31,921 nucleotides of DNA from JAAZBA01 sp964461815 (GTDB lineage: Bacteria > Bacillota > Clostridia > Oscillospirales > QAMX01). Shown piece after piece: positions 16,258 through 23,459 of the stretch. The position numbers and the translations under genes were made by a program. The stretch spans positions 1 through 31,921 of the forward strand of contig CAYWVF010000026.1 of assembly GCA_964461815.1 (NCBI GenBank), in the 5' to 3' direction. Under the pieces are notes generated by a model that worked only from the letters and a program-made list of their open reading frames with translations, searched no databases and was not told where the DNA came from. How positions within the stretch are numbered: the first letter of the stretch is position 1; every line of letters starts with the position of its first letter.

Positions 16258-16288
16258 TGTAATATTGATTGAATAGAACCTTGAAATA

Positions 16289-17461
16289 CTATTTTTTCTG
16301 AGCTTCCTCTCTCTGACGACATATCTCTGTCCAGCTCGGGATGGCCTTAAGTGCTTCGGCAAAGTCCGACAGTGACTGAGGAATGTTGATATTTTGTGGG
16401 CATATCTGTGTGCAGCTTCCGCAGCCTATACATGCTGACGGCTTTTTATCGTCGGGCAGGAACTCGATACGCATAGCTACGTTTGTTGACGGCAGATAAC
16501 GTATATCATTATATACAGAAAGCAGCATGGGAATATCAAGTCCCATGGGACATCCGTCACAGCAATAGCGGCAGCCTGTACAGGGAATGGAGTCTTTCAT
16601 ACCCTCTGCGATATCCATGAGCAGAGAAACCTCCGAGGAGTCGAGTGCGGAGCATTCACTAAAGGTCTTGATGTTGTCCGCAGCCTGCTCTGCATTTGAC
16701 ATACCGCTTAGTATCATTTTCACATTGGGCAGGGTCTGCAAAAATCTGAAGCACCATGATGCATCGGATTCGCCAGGCCTTACAGCGTTAAGTCTGCTCT
16801 CATCCTTGTCGCTGAGCTTTGCAAGCTTACCTCCACGTACAGGCTCCATTACCCATACAGGTATGCCACGCTCGGTGAGCAGATCGTATTTCTTCTTTGC
16901 TTTTTGAAGTGTCCAGTCGAGATAGTTCAGCTGTATCTGACAAAATTCCATATCATCACCGTATTTATCCAGAAAATCACGCAGGAAATCTACGCCACCA
17001 TGACTGGAAAAGCCGAGATGCTTTATTCTGCCGAGCCTTTTCTGCTCTTTGAAATACTCAATGATGTTCCATTTCGGATCACTGTAGGTCTCGATCGATT
17101 TTTCATAGACATTGTGAAGCAGATAAAAATCGAAATAATCTACTCTGCATTTTTCAAGCTGCTTTTCGAAAATATCGGACGGATCGTAGCCTGAGCTGAT
17201 TATCTGGTGTCCGGGATATTTATCCGCAAGATAGTAGCTCGATCTGTCAAACTCGGAAAGAATACGACTGAGAACACGTTCGGACTCGCCGCCATGATAT
17301 GGCCATGCCGTGTCGAAGTAGTTGATGCCGTTGGCAATACACATACGAACGATCTCACGTGTTTGAGCTTCGTCTACCGTACCATCGGGACACGTAGGCA
17401 AGCGCATTGCACCGAAGCCGAGCAATGAAAGCTTTTTGTCCTGAAAATTACTGTATATCAT
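16289..17461 (-). CDS. Aldo/keto reductase with C-terminal ferredoxin domain
   Basis: 390 residues. The N-terminal ~280 are an aldo/keto reductase TIM barrel with the catalytic set visible: Asp and Tyr in YFDTAWPYHGG, Lys in LADKYPG, His in FYLLHN. The C-terminus carries two 4Fe-4S motifs: CTGCRYCCDGCPMGLDIP (~296-313) and CIGCGSCTQICPQNINIPQ (~342-360). The fusion is a known anaerobe type that probably links NAD(P)H-type chemistry to ferredoxin; the substrate is unknown. Third gene of an operon after the HAD and MaoC genes, with GAAAGGAG before the ATG. Confidence 0.9.
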   Translation of the reverse strand: MIYSNFQDKKLSLLGFGAMRLPTCPDGTVDEAQTREIVRMCIANGINYFDTAWPYHGGESERVLSRILSEFDRSSYYLADKYPGHQIISSGYDPSDIFEKQLEKCRVDYFDFYLLHNVYEKSIETYSDPKWNIIEYFKEQKRLGRIKHLGFSSHGGVDFLRDFLDKYGDDMEFCQIQLNYLDWTLQKAKKKYDLLTERGIPVWVMEPVRGGKLAKLSDKDESRLNAVRPGESDASWCFRFLQTLPNVKMILSGMSNAEQAADNIKTFSECSALDSSEVSLLMDIAEGMKDSIPCTGCRYCCDGCPMGLDIPMLLSVYNDIRYLPSTNVAMRIEFLPDDKKPSACIGCGSCTQICPQNINIPQSLSDFAEALKAIPSWTEICRQREEAQKK

Positions 17462-17480
17462 ATTTTTCTCCTTTCGAGTC

Positions 17481-17912
17481 TCATTTACGCTTACGCTTTA
17501 CCACTGTCTCGGTGACATCGGTCAAGACGAGCTTGCCATGCTGATTATATGCGTGTATCGTCAGCTCAACTATACCATTTTTCTCATTACGAACGGTCAG
17601 GTTGGTTATAGTGCCCTTGGCTGTGAGCGTGTCGCCGGCATAGACGGGAGCGTGCCACTCTATTTTAGTGGATTTTCCGGCAATGATCTCATCGCCGTAC
17701 ATATCGTTTTCAAGATATTTTGCCCATACCGACATGAAGGACATGACACCGGGAGCAATAAGCGCTCCGAAATGCGTATTTTTTGCGTATTCTTCATCCG
17801 TGTGTAGTGGGATAGGATCGTATTTGTGTGCAAAATCGAGCATATCCTCTTTATTTATACGTACAGGCTCAATATCGAATGAGTAGTTCAGTTTAAAATC
17901 ATCAAAGTACAT
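17481..17912 (-). CDS. MaoC-like hot-dog hydratase
   Basis: 143 residues, a single hot-dog domain. The hydratase motif is present: D-P-I-P-L-H-T-D (residues ~32-39) followed by YAKNTHFGALIAPGVMSFM, where the Asp and His are the catalytic pair in R-hydratases. Later strands (KIEWHAPVYAGDTLTAKGTITNL) are typical of the family. Likely adds or removes water from an acyl-CoA-type enoyl substrate, but the substrate cannot be told. It sits 20 nt downstream of the HAD gene and 19 nt upstream of the reductase, so the three are co-transcribed. Confidence 0.85.
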   Translation of the reverse strand: MYFDDFKLNYSFDIEPVRINKEDMLDFAHKYDPIPLHTDEEYAKNTHFGALIAPGVMSFMSVWAKYLENDMYGDEIIAGKSTKIEWHAPVYAGDTLTAKGTITNLTVRNEKNGIVELTIHAYNQHGKLVLTDVTETVVKRKRK

Positions 17913-17932
17913 TAAAAATTCACCTTATATAA

Positions 17933-18673
17933 TTATTGTATATCCGAGAGAAAGCTTATAAATTCGTCCCAATGGTTTATATGCAGATGGTCACATTCGG
18001 GCGGTATGACATCCTTATCCGATTTCCACGGATTGATTATGTCGGTATTTTCATACCATATCGGATAAATACCTACATTTGATGCGCCGTTGATATCTAC
18101 CCTTACATTATCACCGCAATACCAGACCTCGGATGCGCCGATATCAGCTTTACGCAATGCAAGATCGAAGATATTCCGATCCGGTTTACCGAAGACATAT
18201 TCGCTTGATGCTATTATAAACTCGAAATCGTTGTTCGGAAGCAGTCTGTTGATCCTGTTTGACAGAAGCCTTTCAGACCATCCTATATTGCTTATTACGG
18301 CACTGCGTATGTTTTTTAAGCGGATAAAGTCGAGCATTTTATCTGCTCCGGGCATAATATCACCGGGAGATGCGCTATCCCAGTAGATGATCTCAAGCTC
18401 GTCTATGGGAATATCAAATTCAATGCCGAGATATTCGTAGACAAATCTGAAAAAATGATACTCATGTATTTCAAGATCAATGGCACGAACACTGTTTTTC
18501 TCTCGCCTTTTTGTCTGAATGAAGTCGTTTGCTTCTTCGGGCGTTATATTATACTTATTTTTTCGTATATGCTTAAATACCTCATACTGCGCTCTCAAAA
18601 AGTCAAGATCAGGTTCATGGAGCAGAGTGTTGCCGTAGTCGAACATTATCATCTCGGGCAATTTTATTTCCAA
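17933..18673 (-). CDS. HAD-superfamily hydrolase
   Basis: About 247 residues. Motif I reads FDYGNTL, with the nucleophile Asp but Gly where most HAD phosphatases have the second Asp. Motif II is VISNIGWSE, motif III Lys is in GKPDRNIF, and motif IV is YCGDNVRVDINGA. The missing second Asp argues against simple assumption of phosphatase activity. The open frame extends up to 18769, but a strong promoter (18695-18723) lies inside that extension, so translation must begin later. I chose the TTG at 18673, after GAAGAAG; the GTG at 18682 or the ATG at 18652 are possible. First gene of the HAD-MaoC-reductase operon. Confidence 0.85.
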   Translation of the reverse strand: MEIKLPEMIMFDYGNTLLHEPDLDFLRAQYEVFKHIRKNKYNITPEEANDFIQTKRREKNSVRAIDLEIHEYHFFRFVYEYLGIEFDIPIDELEIIYWDSASPGDIMPGADKMLDFIRLKNIRSAVISNIGWSERLLSNRINRLLPNNDFEFIIASSEYVFGKPDRNIFDLALRKADIGASEVWYCGDNVRVDINGASNVGIYPIWYENTDIINPWKSDKDVIPPECDHLHINHWDEFISFLSDIQ

Positions 18674-18694
18674 GCAGATCACTTCTTCACTGAT

Positions 18695-18723
18695 ATTATA
18701 ATATATAATCGCATTTTTTGCAA
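18695..18723 (-). promoter_or_regulatory. Promoter of the HAD-MaoC-reductase operon
   Basis: On the minus strand TTGCAA (18718-18723) and TATAAT (18695-18700), 17-bp spacer. It rules out a start codon above ~18688. Confidence 0.7.
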
Positions 18724-18761
18724 GGATAAACAGACCGCATAGCAGTGAAATACACGAGCCC

Positions 18762-18810
18762 GCATTCAAAAAAACAGTCCAAAGCCATGTGGCTTTGGAC
18801 TTTGATTCTA
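18762..18810. repeat. 49-nt terminator repeat, copy 1
   Basis: Contains the hairpin AGTCCAAAGCC (18776-18786) with GGCTTTGGACT (18791-18801) and a T-run on the minus strand. It matches copy 2 (19877-19925) at 43 of 49 positions. The two stem differences per arm are compensatory. It terminates the zeta-like gene on the minus strand; its sequence is that of a tRNA-operon terminator. Confidence 0.8.
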
Positions 18811-18858
18811 CACATACATCTACTAAATGTTAACCGATAGCGCATAACAGTCAGAAAA

Positions 18859-19421
18859 TTATTCACGGTTCAGATGCTCTGTTAATTCAACAAGCCACTG
18901 AGGACGGTATTCACCGATGGGGCGAAACTCTCCATTACGGTACTCTGCAACTTTTACAAAGCCGTTGTCATTGTCGTAAAACTCTGCTTCGTCACAGTAT
19001 GGAAGAATGCTTGCAACAGCTTCCCAACGTCCCATAAATCGACGTTCTACATCGCTTTGTGGGATATCGTGACCACCACGTCTGACACGGTTTGCAATTC
19101 GTGCAAGGCTTTCCGTAACAGTATCTAAGCCGATGTAAAACAGACGCACGTGATAACCAAGCTCTTTGACTTGTTTGCTGTTATCTCTGTTTTTCGCCCC
19201 GAAAGCGTTGTTTCTTGCGTGAAAGAAACACCTTTTTCAATGCATTTATTTATTTTGTTGAGGGAAGCTCTGCCGCCCGCAAGGGAATTTCCACTAATTT
19301 CAGCTGTTATTTTATCAACGTCTACAATGATTCCGAGATCGGTGATTTGCTCTTTCAAAACGCCTGTAAAGCTGGACTTTCCAACACCATTTATACCACC
19401 GATGATTGTATATGTTTTCAT
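18859..19421 (-). pseudogene. Zeta-toxin/AAA-type kinase, frameshifted
   Basis: Two adjacent frames make one protein of ~187 residues. The first (19125-19421) has a P-loop, GGINGVGKSS (residues 8-17), then a D-V-D-K-I and QETTLSG as in zeta-type kinases, and ends in an out-of-frame tail. The second (18859-19149) continues with VRLFYIGLDTVTESLARIANRVRRGGHDIP and a C-terminal part. The break falls at TCAAAGAG around 19165-19175, where one missing A (AAAA to AAA) restores continuity. It may be a true pseudogene, a phase-variable or slippage site, or a base-call error; no classical -1 slippery heptamer is visible. Its ATG overlaps the stop of the ribbon-helix-helix gene by 4 nt, the layout of a toxin-antitoxin pair. 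Zeta-type toxins phosphorylate UDP-sugars. Confidence 0.75.
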
Positions 19422-19633
19422 TCGGTTTCCTCCTGATTTTTGGATTCTGTTATATCACGCTCCAAAGTTTCTGTAATAGCGCGGTTTATAAAAGCATTGA
19501 CAGATTCACTACGCTGCGATACATGCTCCTGAATTATAGCCTTTGTGCCTTTTGGGACAGTAAGGCTGATTCGATCATAATTTTCTTTGACGTAGCGAGT
19601 TACACAGGCTTGTTGCTTTTTACTAACAGGCAT
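19418..19633 (-). CDS. Ribbon-helix-helix DNA-binding protein, likely antitoxin
   Basis: 71 residues. After a basic lead (MPVSKKQQA) comes an Arc/MetJ-type fold: strand DRISLTVPKG, helix TKAIIQEHVSQR, then SVNAFINRAITETLERD. Such proteins are common in Clostridia as small regulators paired with toxins. ATG at 19633 follows GAAAGGAG. It is the first gene of a two-gene unit with the zeta-type kinase, overlapping it by ATGA. Three 16-bp palindromes upstream (19704-19784), one covering its -35 box, are natural operators for autoregulation. Confidence 0.8.
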   Translation of the reverse strand: MPVSKKQQACVTRYVKENYDRISLTVPKGTKAIIQEHVSQRSESVNAFINRAITETLERDITESKNQEETE

Positions 19634-19687
19634 AGGATTCTCCTTTCAGTAGAGGATAGTTTCGAAAAATGCCTTCTCAGTATGACC

Positions 19688-19716
19688 AGTATAGCACATC
19701 CTACTATTAACATCAA
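19688..19716 (-). promoter_or_regulatory. Promoter of the RHH-zeta unit
   Basis: On the minus strand TTGATG (19711-19716), 17-bp spacer, TATACT (19688-19693) with a TGC extended -10. The -35 lies inside palindrome 1 (19704-19719). Confidence 0.7.
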
Positions 19717-19784
19717 TAGCAAATATATATAATATTAACGTTAATAGTTTATATATTCTGTTAATTTACTATTGATGCTAATAG
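19704..19784. promoter_or_regulatory. Three palindromic operator sites upstream of the RHH gene
   Basis: CTATTAACATCAATAG (19704-19719), ATATTAACGTTAATAG (19732-19747) and CTATTGATGCTAATAG (19769-19784) are variants of one 16-bp palindrome, with centres 28 and 37 bp apart. Tandem sites of this kind are usual for cooperative binding by ribbon-helix-helix autoregulators. Confidence 0.65.
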
Positions 19785-19855
19785 CACGACAGGGAGAGGG
19801 AACAGGAGACGTTGAGCAAAATACTTATGAGGATGAACCTGCGACAGGCGAGTAA
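19775..19855 (+). CDS. 26-codon ORF, possible 3' remnant of a mobile-element gene (doubtful)
   Basis: An ATG inside palindrome 3 opens 26 codons ending in a hydrophilic, acidic tail (GTGDVEQNTYEDEPATGE). The tail looks like the C-terminus of a real protein, perhaps cut off when the island was formed. No ribosome site precedes the ATG. No gene is otherwise seen between 19785 and 19876. Confidence 0.2.
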   Translation: MLIARQGEGTGDVEQNTYEDEPATGE

Positions 19856-19876
19856 CAGTCGAGAAGCTTTTTAGCA

Positions 19877-19925
19877 GCATTCAAAAAAACAGCCCAAAAC
19901 CGTGCGGTTTTGGGCTTTGATTCTA
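19877..19925 (-). terminator. tRNA operon terminator (49-nt repeat, copy 2)
   Basis: GCCCAAAACC pairs with GGTTTTGGGC around a 4-nt loop, followed on the minus strand by seven T. It begins directly after the encoded CCA of tRNA-Thr. See copy 1 at 18762-18810. Confidence 0.85.
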
Positions 19926-20001
19926 TGGAGCTATTGATGCGATTCGAACGCACGACCTCATCCTTACCAAGGATGTGCTCTGCCTACTGAGCTACAATAG
20001 C
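19926..20001 (-). tRNA. tRNA-Thr (GGT anticodon)
   Basis: A complete cloverleaf of 76 nt including encoded CCA. Acceptor GCTATTG pairs with CAATAGC; the anticodon stem CATCC/GGATG holds the loop TTGGTAA, giving anticodon GGT (codon ACC/ACU); the T arm has GTTCGAATC. Second gene of the tRNA-Asp/tRNA-Thr transcript. Confidence 0.96.
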
Positions 20002-20034
20002 ATAAGACGAAAACTCGTAAGCTTTCGACTGAAT

Positions 20035-20111
20035 TGGCGACCCGGATGGGGCTCGAACCCACGACCTCTAGCGTGACAGGCTAGCGTTCTAACCAACTGA
20101 ACTACCGGGCC
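20035..20111 (-). tRNA. tRNA-Asp (GTC anticodon)
   Basis: A 77-nt cloverleaf including encoded CCA. Acceptor GGCCCGG pairs with CCGGGTC (one wobble pair); the anticodon stem CTAGC/GCTAG holds CTGTCAC, giving GTC; the T arm has GGTTCGAGCC. Separated from tRNA-Thr by 33 nt. Confidence 0.96.
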
Positions 20112-20150
20112 ATATAATAATGCGGAAGACGATTTATGCGCTACTGTAGA

Positions 20151-20179
20151 ATTATACCATACTGCCTTTGCAATGTCAA
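20151..20179 (-). promoter_or_regulatory. Promoter of the tRNA operon
   Basis: On the minus strand TTGACA (20174-20179), 17-bp spacer, TATAAT (20151-20156) with a TGG extended -10: a full consensus promoter, as expected for tRNA genes. Confidence 0.85.
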
Positions 20180-20216
20180 GAGCTTTTTACTGTTTCACCG
20201 TGCGGAAAATATATGA

Positions 20217-20246
20217 TTGACAATAGTTTTTACAGCGTAGTATAAT
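20217..20246 (+). promoter_or_regulatory. Promoter of thiN
   Basis: TTGACA (20217-20222), 18-bp spacer, TATAAT (20241-20246). Its predicted start of transcription lies after the GTG at 20250, which excludes that codon as the start of thiN. Confidence 0.8.
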
Positions 20247-20276
20247 AGAGTGAATAAAAGAAAAAGAGGTAGCTTT

Positions 20277-20936
20277 ATGGATAAAATGTGCTGTATATTC
20301 GGTGCAGGTGATTATACCGGTACAAGGATAAATGCCGATATTATAAGGGACGGATATGTTATCGCAGCTGACGGAGGCACACTGTACTGCGATGAGCACG
20401 GCATAACGCCGTCACTTATCGTAGGCGATTTCGATTCTATGGAGGAACGCAAGGGCAGCAATGTGATCAAATATCCGGTGATGAAGGATGATTCCGACAC
20501 GATGCTTGCGTTGCAGGAGGGATCGAAAAGAGGCTATGATAAATTCATGATCTACGGCGGTACGGGTGGAAGACTTGACCATACAATAGCAAATATACAG
20601 TCGCTTATATATCTTGCGGAGCATGGTTCACAGGGATATCTTGTCGGAGGAAACGAGACGATAACGGTGATAAAAAACGGAAAGCTGTGCTTTGACCGCA
20701 GCTTCGAAGGTATCATATCGGTATTCAGTGCAGGTGAGCGTGCCGAGGGCGTGAAGCTGCGCGGACTGCTGTATGAGCTGGACGATTACACGCTTGTAAA
20801 CCACAGACCGTTGGGCTTGAGTAACGAATTTTGCGGAAAGGAAGCTTCAGTAGAGGTAAAAAACGGTACGCTTATAGTTATGTGGCAGAATCACACCGAT
20901 GCGATACTGCCTGTATTGAGCTTGCCGGCAGACTAA
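20277..20936 (+). CDS. thiN: Thiamine diphosphokinase
   Basis: Transfers pyrophosphate from ATP to thiamine to give thiamine diphosphate. The catalytic core is clear: AADGGTLYC (~26-34), PSLIVGDFDSM (~41-51) with the acidic metal-binding residues, KDDSDTMLAL and GGTGGRLDHTIANI. The C-terminal part is the substrate-binding beta domain. 219 residues from the ATG at 20277, which follows AAGAGG with 7-nt spacing. No TPP riboswitch is seen; transcription begins right before the gene. Monocistronic, with YgjV-like gene 110 nt downstream having its own promoter. Confidence 0.93.
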   Translation: MDKMCCIFGAGDYTGTRINADIIRDGYVIAADGGTLYCDEHGITPSLIVGDFDSMEERKGSNVIKYPVMKDDSDTMLALQEGSKRGYDKFMIYGGTGGRLDHTIANIQSLIYLAEHGSQGYLVGGNETITVIKNGKLCFDRSFEGIISVFSAGERAEGVKLRGLLYELDDYTLVNHRPLGLSNEFCGKEASVEVKNGTLIVMWQNHTDAILPVLSLPAD

Positions 20937-20986
20937 AATGCACATAATACCGTATTCGAGCTGTCGAAAAACCGTCTGATAGGTAA

Positions 20987-21015
20987 TTGCTTTTTTTGAC
21001 GATCTGTGCTATACT
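20987..21015 (+). promoter_or_regulatory. Promoter of the YgjV-like gene
   Basis: TTGCTT (20987-20992), 17-bp spacer, TATACT (21010-21015) with a TGC extended -10. Confidence 0.6.
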
Positions 21016-21045
21016 GAATCGGATTTTGTTGTAAGGAGTATTGTT

Positions 21046-21555
21046 ATGTATGAGATAGTCGCTCAAGTGATCGGAATAATGGGCACGTGCGGAGCTGTTC
21101 TGGCGTTTCAGTGCAAGAAGAATAAACACCTTTTTATCGCTCAGGCGATCAGCGGTCTGCTGTTTACGATCAATTTTATTATGCTTGGCTCCTACGGCGG
21201 TGGACTTTTGAATTTCGTAAATGTTATACGAGGTATGGCATTGGCTTACACTCCGGAAAAGCACAGGAAAGCAGTATGTATCATTTCGATAATCTTATAC
21301 ATAGCCGCTACATGTGTCTCATTCAACGGGATCATGTCGATACTCACGCTTATAGCACAGATAGCCGGTACGATAACGATGCTCATCAATAACGGTAAGA
21401 TCATAAGACTTACGCATCTTTTCGTTCTCGCACCTATATGGATGTTCCATAATTATTCGTGTGGTTCCATCGGCGGCGTGTTGTGCGAAGCGTTTAATAT
21501 CACATCTATCATTGTATCGATCCTGCGATACGGGATCAACGGATTCAGTAAATAA
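21046..21555 (+). CDS. YgjV-family inner membrane protein
   Basis: 169 residues with five or six hydrophobic segments and little else. The pattern VAQVIGIMGTCGAVLAFQCKKNK near the N-terminus, LLNFVNVIRG in the middle and the C-terminal HLFVLAPIWMFHNYSCGSIGGVLCEAFNI match the YgjV family of bacterial membrane proteins, whose role is not established. ATG follows TAAGGAG. It has its own promoter and a strong terminator (21559-21593). Confidence 0.8.
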   Translation: MYEIVAQVIGIMGTCGAVLAFQCKKNKHLFIAQAISGLLFTINFIMLGSYGGGLLNFVNVIRGMALAYTPEKHRKAVCIISIILYIAATCVSFNGIMSILTLIAQIAGTITMLINNGKIIRLTHLFVLAPIWMFHNYSCGSIGGVLCEAFNITSIIVSILRYGINGFSK

Positions 21556-21558
21556 GAT

Positions 21559-21593
21559 AAGCACCCCAAAAGCGCTTGACTTTTGGGGTGCTT
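21559..21593. terminator. Bidirectional terminator
   Basis: A perfect 14-bp stem (21559-21572 with 21580-21593) and 7-nt loop, 4 nt past the YgjV-like stop and 5 nt from the stop of the converging GH123-like gene. Confidence 0.85.
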
Positions 21594-21597
21594 GATT

Positions 21598-23286
21598 TTA
21601 TATATTAGCCTTTATGAGCTCGTTTACTCTGTTGCGAAGCGTAAGGATAAATTCGGAATTCATGGGATAATCATCGAATGTTACCTTTATTCCGGCTATT
21701 TCATCGATAAGCTCGCATACCTTTTCTCTGCCGAGCTTTTCGGACAGCAGCTCAAGTGCTCTCATATCCTGAAGACCCTCGTTAAATACGACGAGTCTCA
21801 GTGATTCGATGCAGCAATCATCACCGGGATATACGGAGAATGCGTCACCGGACGGGAATGCTCTGCCTGCATCTGTTACCTGATACGGATTTATATGCTT
21901 TTTGGAGTACTGTGTATTGTAGAAATTGTAGCCCCACTGGAGGAAGCCTGCAATATCATATTTAAACATTTGCAGTCCCATGACTCTCGTCTGCCATGAG
22001 GGATATGCGAAGAAACGGTTGGAGAGCTTTGATGTATTTGATACGCAGTAGTATGTCCAGAGCGGATCGACCTTTGCATCGTAGAATTCATCTGTAGATC
22101 TGACGTTTGGAATGGGTATATTTACGACGCCGTCATTGTAGAACTTGAGATTTGACAGAGCATCGATAATATTGTAGCCCTTGAGATGCTTCTCAACTCC
22201 TGCCTTTGCAGCCTTGTATGCATCGAGATGGCTTTCGTGCGGTTCGTCCGAAATGTGGAAGTATACAACGTCCTTGAGTCCCTGTGACTCGATGAATGAT
22301 GTGAGAGCGGGCAGGAACTGCGACAGGAAGTCACGATATTCTACGCTCGTTGCAGATACATCCCAACCGAAGATCCTCTTATATTCACCGTTGACTGTAG
22401 CCATTATCTTCGGGCAATAAAGAGCACCCCACTGTGTGAAAAGATGAGCCATTTCAAAATACTTTATACCGTTTTTCAGGCACATATCGAACCATCTTTT
22501 GAGCTTTGAAAATTCAAAGGTGTATACCTTGCCGTCGTAGCTGATATCGACAAGCTGTACTGTTGTTCTCTCACCGCCTACCTGTGTATCGAGCGGAGGT
22601 GTAAATATAGGAGTAAGTATCATATTGATACCGTTGTCTGCGGCTGTCTTTGAGAACAGGTCGATGTAGTGCCAATGCTCCTCACTAAACTCAGGAACAT
22701 CGTAGTAATCTTTGATGCAGTCTGTGTGGAACCACTGTGTGCATATGAGCTTCTGTTCGGGTAAAAGAGCATCGATGATCTCAATTTCAATAGACTTTGT
22801 GCACTTGACGACGTTCTCACCGTCGGTATTTGTAAATATAACGTCAATAGCGTATTTACCTGCCGGAACAGCACCGTTTGTATCAACGGTTATCCACAGG
22901 GAGGTATAGCTGTCACAGAGCACCTTTATCTCATTGCTATCCATAGGCATGAGCGGATCGGGATATAATCCGGGACGTCCGCCGTTGAGAAGATCCTTTG
23001 AGCTGTATTCGGGATCCGGTGTCTCGGACTCGATGCATGGAAGCTCGGACGGAACGTTTCCTACCTCGCGAACAGTGATATATGGTGCAAGGTCTGACTT
23101 TATTTCAAACGATACCCAACGAGGCGGCAAAAATTTGCCTTCGTTACGATCTAATGTGCATGCGATCTGATATGAAAAGCGTTCGTTTTTAAGTATTGAT
23201 ACTTCTTTTAATTCAGGTGCTTTGGGAAGCTCTGTCAACAGTACTTTTTCAAGAGAGCTGAGCACCTTAAAGCTGTCAAGTAGCAT
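21598..23286 (-). CDS. Glycoside hydrolase family 123-like protein (DUF4091 domain)
   Basis: 562 residues. An N-terminal beta-sandwich (~1-170, ending in a strand-rich PAGKYAIDVIFTNTDGENVV region) precedes a TIM-barrel of the DUF4091/GH123 type (~180-500). The adjacent Asp347-Glu348 in YFHISDEPHESHLDAY correspond to the catalytic Asp-Glu pair of GH123 beta-N-acetylgalactosaminidases, which use substrate-assisted catalysis. Further barrel landmarks are TQWFHTDC and AYPSWQTRVMGLQMFKYDIAGFLQWGYNFYNTQ. There is no signal peptide, so it should act on imported sugars in the cytoplasm. The exact substrate is not given by sequence. Consensus promoter at 23320-23348; ATG after GGAGG. Confidence 0.85.
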   Translation of the reverse strand: MLLDSFKVLSSLEKVLLTELPKAPELKEVSILKNERFSYQIACTLDRNEGKFLPPRWVSFEIKSDLAPYITVREVGNVPSELPCIESETPDPEYSSKDLLNGGRPGLYPDPLMPMDSNEIKVLCDSYTSLWITVDTNGAVPAGKYAIDVIFTNTDGENVVKCTKSIEIEIIDALLPEQKLICTQWFHTDCIKDYYDVPEFSEEHWHYIDLFSKTAADNGINMILTPIFTPPLDTQVGGERTTVQLVDISYDGKVYTFEFSKLKRWFDMCLKNGIKYFEMAHLFTQWGALYCPKIMATVNGEYKRIFGWDVSATSVEYRDFLSQFLPALTSFIESQGLKDVVYFHISDEPHESHLDAYKAAKAGVEKHLKGYNIIDALSNLKFYNDGVVNIPIPNVRSTDEFYDAKVDPLWTYYCVSNTSKLSNRFFAYPSWQTRVMGLQMFKYDIAGFLQWGYNFYNTQYSKKHINPYQVTDAGRAFPSGDAFSVYPGDDCCIESLRLVVFNEGLQDMRALELLSEKLGREKVCELIDEIAGIKVTFDDYPMNSEFILTLRNRVNELIKANI

Positions 23287-23319
23287 TCTATGTACCTCCG
23301 TTGATTAAAATATATGTTT

Positions 23320-23348
23320 AGTATAGTGTAAAAAAGATGTTTTGTCAA
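23320..23348 (-). promoter_or_regulatory. Promoter of the GH123-like gene
   Basis: On the minus strand TTGACA (23343-23348), 17-bp spacer, TATACT (23320-23325). Confidence 0.8.
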
Positions 23349-23394
23349 TGATATAATGGTAAAAATGACAAGGTTTTGCATAAAACGTATGTAG

Positions 23395-23436
23395 GATATC
23401 GTATGCCATGGACATTTGTCCGCAGCATACGATATC
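23395..23436. terminator. Long hairpin between the small gene and the GH123-like gene
   Basis: GATATCGTATGC (23395-23406) pairs with GCATACGATATC (23425-23436); the loop has its own GGAC/GTCC pairs. No clear T-run follows on the minus strand, so it may be a terminator or an mRNA 3' end structure. Confidence 0.5.
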
Positions 23437-23459
23437 ATCACATTTTAACAGCCTATCCG

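Noticed and set aside
19775..19925. att site or integrase target at the tRNA-Thr 3' end
   Set aside because: tRNA-Thr is complete, no integrase is present and no repeat of the tRNA 3' end is found at the left end of the island; only the terminator is duplicated.
20217..20276. TPP riboswitch ahead of thiN
   Set aside because: The promoter lies ~30 nt before the start codon, leaving no room for an aptamer, and no conserved TPP-aptamer sequence is seen.
22887..22897. TTATCCACA, a perfect DnaA-box sequence
   Set aside because: Single copy inside the GH123-like coding sequence (codons for a conserved strand), with no other boxes or A+T-rich unwinding region nearby. Chance match.
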